From the NCBI GenBank assembly GCA_023391625.1, contig JAEWAN010000006.1, positions 62,001 through 126,000 of the forward strand: 64,000 nucleotides of DNA, in the 5' to 3' direction. This stretch comes from Bacteroidota bacterium. GTDB taxonomy: Bacteria; Bacteroidota; Bacteroidia; Bacteroidales; Paludibacteraceae. The position numbers were made by a program, and so were the translations under genes. The notes under the pieces are model-generated. The model was not told the DNA's origin, did not search any database, and saw only the letters and a list, made by a program, of their open reading frames with translations. Positions 59,033-64,000 of the stretch are shown here, in pieces. Position 1 is the first letter of the stretch. Each line of letters opens with the position of its first letter.

Positions 59033-61111
59033 CTAAAAGCCGTTATTTACCAGTAAATAATAAACCAAAGCCCAATCCTGGTCATTTGCATAAGGGTCAT
59101 AAAATTCTGCTTTTTCCCCATTTACCCGATATGGATAAACATAAGCGCAGTATCCACGCCCATCTTCACTGAAAAGGCATAAATTATTCCGAACTATATT
59201 TTCCGCACGTTCTTTATAAGAAATATCGTTTGTACATAGAAAATAGTTATAATAAACAGCCCCGGTTAAAGTACTCCAGTAATGCGGATAATTATCGCCA
59301 AAAAATTCTTTTTTACCAAACCAATAACCATCCCAGTGACGAATTGCAATTTCATTCATATGATAACTTGGCTGAAATCCTCCAAAAGCCTCAAGGACAG
59401 GCAACTGTCTCTTCGCTTCATCCAGATATTTCTGAATACCTGTCACTTGATACAACTCTGCCAAAAACTGAATACCCGGAGCTACAATACTTTGTTCGTA
59501 ATTCACTTCCGAAGTAGGATAATTAAGTCCGTTCCTTACATAAGTATCTCCAATTTGTATAAAATCTGATTTCAGTATTTCATATTCTTTATCCATTCCG
59601 GCCTCTTTCAGTATAGACAATCCTAAACGAACAGGAGTGCCAATAGCATAAAAATCGTGCCCAAACTGACTATACATTGACCTCAATGTTTTATACCCGT
59701 CAATGATATATTGCTTTTCGCCTGTAATTTGATACATACGGAAATAAAAATCTGCAACCCACGCATAATTATAAGCACGATTTCGTCCTTGCTTATCCAC
59801 CGAAGACCAGGTCTTATAATTTTCATCCTGCAATCCTTCACGAATAAATTTAGCATACTTCAACAACGATTCTTTTATTTTTTCATCCTTAGTAAGCTGA
59901 TATTGTTTTATCAACAACACCCCCATCCCCATACGTTCTGCTCCTTCATCACGGTCCACTGGATTTGCATTAGGCGTATCATTCAAATAAATTTCATCCT
60001 TTTCATTGTCATAAACCATATAAGCTCCATAACGAAGGTCTGCCGTATCGTTCATCTGCTGACGGTCTATGATAAAGTTCACCCTGTTATTTATCAATTC
60101 ATCATAATTCTTGAAAACAAGACAATTCACATGAGTTTTCTTCCCTTTCCCATAATGGATTTCAAACCGATTCTCTCCCGTTTCATCCATAATTGTCTCA
60201 AGAGTCCATCTGTCCCCGTTTTTCACAACAGGAATATCCACTCCGTTTTTACTTACACTACAGTTTTTCAACAACTTCTCATCACCTGCAATTACCAACC
60301 GAGCAGTATCTCCTTTCTGAAATGTATATTGATTACATTCTACCCAGATATTCCCTTTTTCCAATACCTTATTCCGAAAATCACTCCAACCTGTATGACT
60401 GAATATACACCAGCTAAAACTGGTTTTCTTTCCCGGTTTTAAATCTACATCCGGCACATTTACAGCAATGACTCCCCTTGTTTGTGAATTTTCTTTATCA
60501 CGTCCCCGTTCCCAGATTTCATAACTTTCCATACATCCTTGCATCATCACAAGTCCCAGATGAGGAGGTTGGGCTCCCATCTGCATAGCATTGATATAAG
60601 CAGCATGCCCACCGTCCCAAATATGGGCATGAGTACGAGCCGCAATACAAACTTGAGAATTAGGGTAATTATCATTAAAGGGTGTATAAATACCGATATT
60701 TGATAATGAGACCGACTGTTTCCCTTTATTTATCAAAGTGTATTTCTCTACTAAATCATCGCCGGAAATACTTCTTTCTACATCAATTTGTATATTTCCT
60801 GCCCAATAAGAAACTTTTGCCCCCTCACCCTTTATAGAAAAAGGTTGTTTCCATTCCCTCTGAACAGTTTTTCCGTCTTTGGTTTCAGTAAAATAACCCA
60901 ATCCCCAGCCATATTTATCCGTAACCCAAGGATACTGTTTCCCATTGGCTTCCAGAATCCAATTCATATTACGACTGTCGTTTTGGATTTGCAATAAATT
61001 TAACGCTCCTGTCTGAGGATCCACATGATATTTCACTTGTTGCGAAAACAAGGAATTACAAACAAAAAATCCGGAAAAGATAAGAGAAAATAAAACGGAG
61101 TACTTTTTCAT
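59033..61111 (-). CDS. Secreted alpha/alpha-toroid protein, probable carbohydrate-active enzyme
   Basis: A 692-residue exported protein. A signal peptide (about 1-24, ending LFSQ) is followed by an N-terminal beta-rich half (about 25-330) with YHVDPQTGALNLLQIQN and many Trp/Tyr. The C-terminal half (about 350-692) is repeat-helical with GEKQYIIDGYKTLRSMYSQ, SIVAPGIQFLAELYQVTG and AVYYNYFLCTNDISYKERAE. That helical-hairpin layout resembles six-hairpin glycosidases or heparinase/epimerase-type toroid enzymes. I cannot name the family or the catalytic residues. The gene has its own consensus promoter. The upstream neighbour on the same strand is a secreted type IX-like cargo protein, but that gene has a separate terminator. 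Confidence 0.6.
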   Translation of the reverse strand: MKKYSVLFSLIFSGFFVCNSLFSQQVKYHVDPQTGALNLLQIQNDSRNMNWILEANGKQYPWVTDKYGWGLGYFTETKDGKTVQREWKQPFSIKGEGAKVSYWAGNIQIDVERSISGDDLVEKYTLINKGKQSVSLSNIGIYTPFNDNYPNSQVCIAARTHAHIWDGGHAAYINAMQMGAQPPHLGLVMMQGCMESYEIWERGRDKENSQTRGVIAVNVPDVDLKPGKKTSFSWCIFSHTGWSDFRNKVLEKGNIWVECNQYTFQKGDTARLVIAGDEKLLKNCSVSKNGVDIPVVKNGDRWTLETIMDETGENRFEIHYGKGKKTHVNCLVFKNYDELINNRVNFIIDRQQMNDTADLRYGAYMVYDNEKDEIYLNDTPNANPVDRDEGAERMGMGVLLIKQYQLTKDEKIKESLLKYAKFIREGLQDENYKTWSSVDKQGRNRAYNYAWVADFYFRMYQITGEKQYIIDGYKTLRSMYSQFGHDFYAIGTPVRLGLSILKEAGMDKEYEILKSDFIQIGDTYVRNGLNYPTSEVNYEQSIVAPGIQFLAELYQVTGIQKYLDEAKRQLPVLEAFGGFQPSYHMNEIAIRHWDGYWFGKKEFFGDNYPHYWSTLTGAVYYNYFLCTNDISYKERAENIVRNNLCLFSEDGRGYCAYVYPYRVNGEKAEFYDPYANDQDWALVYYLLVNNGF

Positions 61112-61147
61112 TCTTTAGTATTAAATTAAACGATATAAAACATTATA

Positions 61148-61178
61148 CAAATGTAATTACTAACTTTAACATACACAA
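61148..61178 (-). promoter_or_regulatory. Promoter of the secreted toroid-protein gene
   Basis: Reverse strand TTG (61178-61176), 20-base spacer, TACATTTG (61155-61148), 37 bases before the start codon. Confidence 0.7.
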
Positions 61179-61230
61179 ACTCCTGTTTTTTCTAAGATTT
61201 TATTTGCAACAACAATAACAGTATATTCGT

Positions 61231-61265
61231 ATAAAAAATAAGAGGCAGCACAAGCCGCCTCTTAT
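61231..61265 (-). terminator. Terminator of the type IX-like cargo gene
   Basis: Reverse strand ATAAGAGGC (61265-61257) pairs with GCCTCTTAT (61246-61238), followed by six T residues (A-run 61233-61238 on the forward strand). Confidence 0.8.
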
Positions 61266-61287
61266 ATAAATTATTTCAAACTAGAAA

Positions 61288-62784
61288 TCAACCTATTACA
61301 ATTTTATAAGATACATTATTCACAACAACCAGATATGCACCTTGTCCTGGGATTACCACTTGTTCTTCCGCTCCGGAAATTATTCCTTGTGCCACCAGAC
61401 CGCCACCTACACTATATACCTGATAACTTTGACCGGCTTCAAAACCCTGCAAATAAAGATTTCCATCGAAGGAATAAACTTTCTGTATATCTCCTGAGAA
61501 ATCATCTATCCCTGTTGTTATTTCTATAGAAACCAAGGCTTCTACTCCTTCTGCAAATTCATAGTCTGACACCAACCCTGACGGAGCATATGAATAAACT
61601 CCTTCTGATTTCAACTTCCAACCTTCTTTCACATTAGAAATAGTATATTCCTGTCCTTGTGCATCTGTACCGGTAATAACCAGCTTTACCAACTCATCCA
61701 AAATAACTTCTTCCGTTGGAGCTCCTTCAAAATTAAGTTTTTCCACACTTGCTTTCAACGAAGTAATCAATTTTGAATGATTCAGTTTTACAGAAACTGA
61801 CAAACCGGAAGCAAAAGAATAACCGCTAGGAGGAACCGTTGGTTTAAATACAGCTTCCGTCAAATCATCGGAGATAGTCCATTTGTCAATGTCATTTTCT
61901 ACACCAATCGTATTATTATCTGCTGTTTTTCCGGTAATCAGCAATTCTGCCAATAGAGGAGTAATGGATTCTTTTGTCGCATCAGCCGGGATGTCCAAAG
62001 ATGCTTTGTCTACCTCTAAGGAACTGATTTCAACAGTTTCCTGCTGCACGGAAGTCAACTGAACATTATCAATACCGAACCACACATCATTTTTTCCTTT
62101 TCCTTTTTTATCTTCTCCTTCATCTTGACAAAAGCCGTTCAGACCGAAAGCAATCACTATTTTTGTTGTACTTTCTTTAGTCTGAACATTCTTCTTAAAG
62201 GCAGTCCAGTCAATTGTACGGGCATCAGGAATAATCTCTTCCAAAAGCAGATTATCCACACTTACTTCATTTTCATAAACACGGATAAATCGTGCAATAT
62301 CTGGACCATACCAATCATTCCAATTTCTTCTTCTTTCAACAGTTTCACCGGAATAAATGCACGACAATTCATAAGTTTCCCCACCTGTAACCTCAATTGT
62401 AGTCTGGACACCTCCATCTCCCCAGCCACCCCAGGCATAACGCTGGATTCGCAAATACTGGGTATTTCCTTCTGTAACTAAAGGACCGGAAGTTACATGA
62501 TTCATAAACTGACCAAATATATTCCACTTTTCAAGTCCCAAATTATTAAAATCATTTTCCACTGCCTCTTCACGCGCATCCCAACCTAATATTTTAACAG
62601 GGCACTGTGCTCCCTCAAACTCAAAGGTTGTATAACTTTTATCCTCAAAATCACCATTCACAATCAAATTATCCGCCGCCAGACTTCCTGCAGAAAAAGT
62701 TAATGCAGCGACCAAAAATGCTGATGTCTTTAAACAAAAGCTATTTTTTAACGATTTAAAACAAGAGTAAAAATTTTGTTTCAT
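61288..62784 (-). CDS. Secreted carbohydrate-binding-like protein with type IX-like C-terminal sorting domain
   Basis: A 498-residue exported protein. The signal peptide (about 1-37, ending SLAA) is long and Cys-containing. Residues 38-248 form a galactose-binding/CBM-like beta domain (NLIVNGDFEDKSYTTFEFEG, RIQRYAWGGWGDGGVQTTIEV). Two tandem repeats of about 85 residues follow: 252-337 and 340-423 share SLEV/SLKA starts, LLITG / LVITG, KWTIS / GWKLK and YSFASGLSVSVKL / YEFAEGVEALVSI. The last 75 residues (SFDGNLYLQGFEAGQSYQVYS, AYLVVVNNVSYKIVI) have the compact pattern of a type A sorting domain: (V/Y)S...G...V...VNxxxYKVVI. Ligand is unknown. Confidence 0.7.
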   Translation of the reverse strand: MKQNFYSCFKSLKNSFCLKTSAFLVAALTFSAGSLAADNLIVNGDFEDKSYTTFEFEGAQCPVKILGWDAREEAVENDFNNLGLEKWNIFGQFMNHVTSGPLVTEGNTQYLRIQRYAWGGWGDGGVQTTIEVTGGETYELSCIYSGETVERRRNWNDWYGPDIARFIRVYENEVSVDNLLLEEIIPDARTIDWTAFKKNVQTKESTTKIVIAFGLNGFCQDEGEDKKGKGKNDVWFGIDNVQLTSVQQETVEISSLEVDKASLDIPADATKESITPLLAELLITGKTADNNTIGVENDIDKWTISDDLTEAVFKPTVPPSGYSFASGLSVSVKLNHSKLITSLKASVEKLNFEGAPTEEVILDELVKLVITGTDAQGQEYTISNVKEGWKLKSEGVYSYAPSGLVSDYEFAEGVEALVSIEITTGIDDFSGDIQKVYSFDGNLYLQGFEAGQSYQVYSVGGGLVAQGIISGAEEQVVIPGQGAYLVVVNNVSYKIVIG

Positions 62785-62922
62785 AATGATATATTTTATT
62801 AGGTTAATAATATTTTTCTCAAATATATAATTTTATTTTTTAAAATAATTACTAAAAAAAAGAAATAATTACTTTTTTGTTCCCTAACAATTATTTATTC
62901 AACTACAATTATAAAAAAATCT

Positions 62923-63693
62923 TTACCCTCTCGTAAATACCAATTTATTTTGAGAAGACAAACCGCTGTTAAACCAATAGCCCTCTAAATCAAAACCTTT
63001 TAAATCTTCCACATTTTCTATCCTGTTTTTAATCACATAACGAGCCATTAATCCCCTTGCTTTTTTTGTATAAATAGTAATCGGTTTATATCCATCATCA
63101 CGGCCTTCCAGAAAATCAAAGTCAATCACCCTGACACCTAAGGATTTCAGCGTAACCGACTTAGAATATTCATTTGAAGCGAGGTTAAGCAGAGCTTCGG
63201 GTTCTCCGGACTTCTTAACTGCCTCCAATACCGTTACCGGAATATCTTCCTTCCAAAAAGAATACAAATCGTTCCCTCTCTGATTCTTTAATTTAGTATT
63301 CATTTCCAAACGATATGACTGAATAAGGTCCAAAGGACGTAAAACACCATACAAACCCGAAATAATCCGCAAATGATTCTGCGCATATTCCATATCTACT
63401 ACAGACAAGTTTTGGGCATTCAACCCATGAAATACTTCACCATTATATACTAAAAGGGCTTGCTTCGCATTTTCCAAGGTATGAAGCGGACTCCAGTTAT
63501 AATAACTATCCGCAGTATGACGGGCAATATCCCTGTTCACTTTTAACAAGTTTCTCAGGTCATCTGCAGAAAAGGATTTCAATATATTTGCCAAGTACTC
63601 TGCCTCTTTTACATATTGAGGCAAGGTATAGTCCTGTATTGTATCCTGAAACTGGAAATTCTGTATTTTAGCCGGAGATAAAATAATCAACAT
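62923..63693 (-). CDS. yaaA: Peroxide-stress protein YaaA (DUF328/UPF0246)
   Basis: A 256-residue protein of the YaaA family. It starts MLIILSPAK (ATG 63693; an in-frame TTG at 63699 is rejected), the canonical opening. Further markers are QALLVYNGEVFHGLNA (about 80-95), LRIISGLYGVLRPLDLIQSYRLEM (about 108-131), NLASNEYSKSV and the C-terminal YTKKARGLMARYVI. In E. coli YaaA limits intracellular iron and oxidative DNA damage after peroxide. It has its own consensus promoter; length is normal. Confidence 0.93.
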   Translation of the reverse strand: MLIILSPAKIQNFQFQDTIQDYTLPQYVKEAEYLANILKSFSADDLRNLLKVNRDIARHTADSYYNWSPLHTLENAKQALLVYNGEVFHGLNAQNLSVVDMEYAQNHLRIISGLYGVLRPLDLIQSYRLEMNTKLKNQRGNDLYSFWKEDIPVTVLEAVKKSGEPEALLNLASNEYSKSVTLKSLGVRVIDFDFLEGRDDGYKPITIYTKKARGLMARYVIKNRIENVEDLKGFDLEGYWFNSGLSSQNKLVFTRG

Positions 63694-63739
63694 AATCAAT
63701 AATCATTATATATAAAACTTACTATATAACAAGAATAGA

Positions 63740-63771
63740 CAAAGATATGTTTTATGAGAAAAAACAAACAA
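63740..63771 (-). promoter_or_regulatory. Promoter of yaaA
   Basis: Reverse strand TTG (63771-63769), 21-base spacer, TATCTTTG (63747-63740), 47 bases before the ATG. The upstream element touches the pfp terminator hairpin. Confidence 0.65.
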
Positions 63772-63799
63772 AAAACGTCCGACTATTTGCCGGACGTTT
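63764..63799 (-). terminator. Terminator of the phosphofructokinase gene
   Basis: Reverse strand AAACGTCCG (63799-63791) pairs with CGGACGTTT (63781-63773), followed by T-rich sequence. It starts 25 bases after the pfp stop codon. Confidence 0.85.
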
Positions 63800-63823
63800 C
63801 CTATATTATTTTTAGTAAAACTA

Positions 63824-64000
63824 TTATTTACCCTGTTCCAGTAATAAAGTTTTGCTTGGTTGATCGCAAACTTCACTAGGACCGTAATATTGAATTGGAC
63901 CCGGATAAATGTAGCTGAATGTTTCGCCAGCCCATTCTTTACGGTATTTTTCAAAATATTTGAAAGGAGCTCCATCCAAACGAACCAAAGCTTTCTGAAT
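63824..64000 (-). CDS. pfp: Diphosphate-fructose-6-phosphate 1-phosphotransferase, C-terminal part (cut by window edge)
   Basis: I translated this reverse-strand frame by hand: 58 codons and stop TAA at 63826-63824. The peptide has the C-terminal features of the long (plant-beta-like) PPi-dependent phosphofructokinase, notably ALVRLDGAPFKYFEKYR and YIYPGPIQYYGPSEVCDQ followed by KTLLLEQGK. That enzyme phosphorylates fructose-6-phosphate with pyrophosphate in glycolysis and is common in Bacteroidales. Only the last part is in the window, so active-site residues cannot be inspected. The call rests on the C-terminal pattern. Confidence 0.75.
   Translation of the reverse strand: MQKALVRLDGAPFKYFEKYRKEWAGETFSYIYPGPIQYYGPSEVCDQPSKTLLLEQGK

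Noticed and set aside
63706..63975. 89-residue reverse-strand frame at the right edge
   Set aside because: It is a shadow frame; the C-terminal peptide of a PPi-dependent phosphofructokinase reads through the same bases in another frame.
1..64000. CRISPR arrays, IS elements, prophage or rRNA genes
   Set aside because: No regularly spaced direct repeats, transposase or integrase motifs, structural phage genes or rRNA sequence were found.

Overview
The window is a chromosomal segment of a Bacteroidales bacterium. Evidence: Bacteroidetes-type promoters (TTG, 18-21 bases, TAnnTTTG), an LL-diaminopimelate route (dapF-dapL), a GldJ-like type IX secretion lipoprotein, a TamL-type outer-membrane assembly lipoprotein, PF13568-like outer-membrane barrels, and a fused 2-oxoacid:ferredoxin oxidoreductase alpha subunit. 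The mixed-acid/anaerobic gene set and the type IX signals would suit an Odoribacter- or Butyricimonas-like lineage; that genus guess is inference only. Coding density is high, and I see no insertion sequence, prophage, CRISPR array, rRNA or plasmid function.

Layout. 1-4.3 kb: edge-truncated tamL, divergent trmH-like gene, DUF2156 gene, plsC and a pfkB-family kinase. 4.4-7.2 kb: tRNA-Asn with its own promoter and terminator, a gene-free stretch of about 650 bases, an unknown membrane protein and a six-TM protein with a degenerate Nudix domain. 7.2-16 kb: ribE, a synthetase-only relA, rplY-pth-hslR-DUF4924, rmlACD, and cvpA-rnhB. 16.1-21.4 kb: a three-gene unit (DUF4922/SpoIID fusion without signal peptide, LOG-family protein, AmpG-like permease with a beta-rich insert) that looks like a muropeptide salvage module; this is the most interesting locus. 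21.5-29.1 kb: tyrA, dapF-dapL, three outer-membrane barrel genes, folP-cdaA (c-di-AMP synthesis). 29.3-36.4 kb: gldJ-like, asnS, korA-korB, acyl-ACP thioesterase. 36.5-39.8 kb: an operon pta / divergent 3-hydroxyacyl-CoA dehydrogenase / ackA with a perfect 20-bp palindrome just downstream of its promoter. 40.1-46.3 kb: SLC13 transporter, membrane LytTR regulator with a LiaF-like partner, efp, mdh and perR. 46.3-55.1 kb: an Omp85-type barrel and a glycosyltransferase facing a long reverse-strand run from murF through a coiled-coil protein, FKBP lipoprotein, TPM protein, lemA and aldo/keto reductase to a Rieske-like lipoprotein. 55.5-64 kb: an AddA-like helicase-nuclease, two secreted proteins (one with a type IX-like sorting domain), yaaA and the C-terminus of a PPi-dependent phosphofructokinase.

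Together the genes describe an anaerobe that makes acetyl-phosphate/acetate, uses ferredoxin-coupled 2-oxoacid oxidation and malate dehydrogenase, builds meso-diaminopimelate peptidoglycan and an elaborate outer membrane, and signals with (p)ppGpp and c-di-AMP. All functional calls come from reading motifs by eye; no database search was possible.
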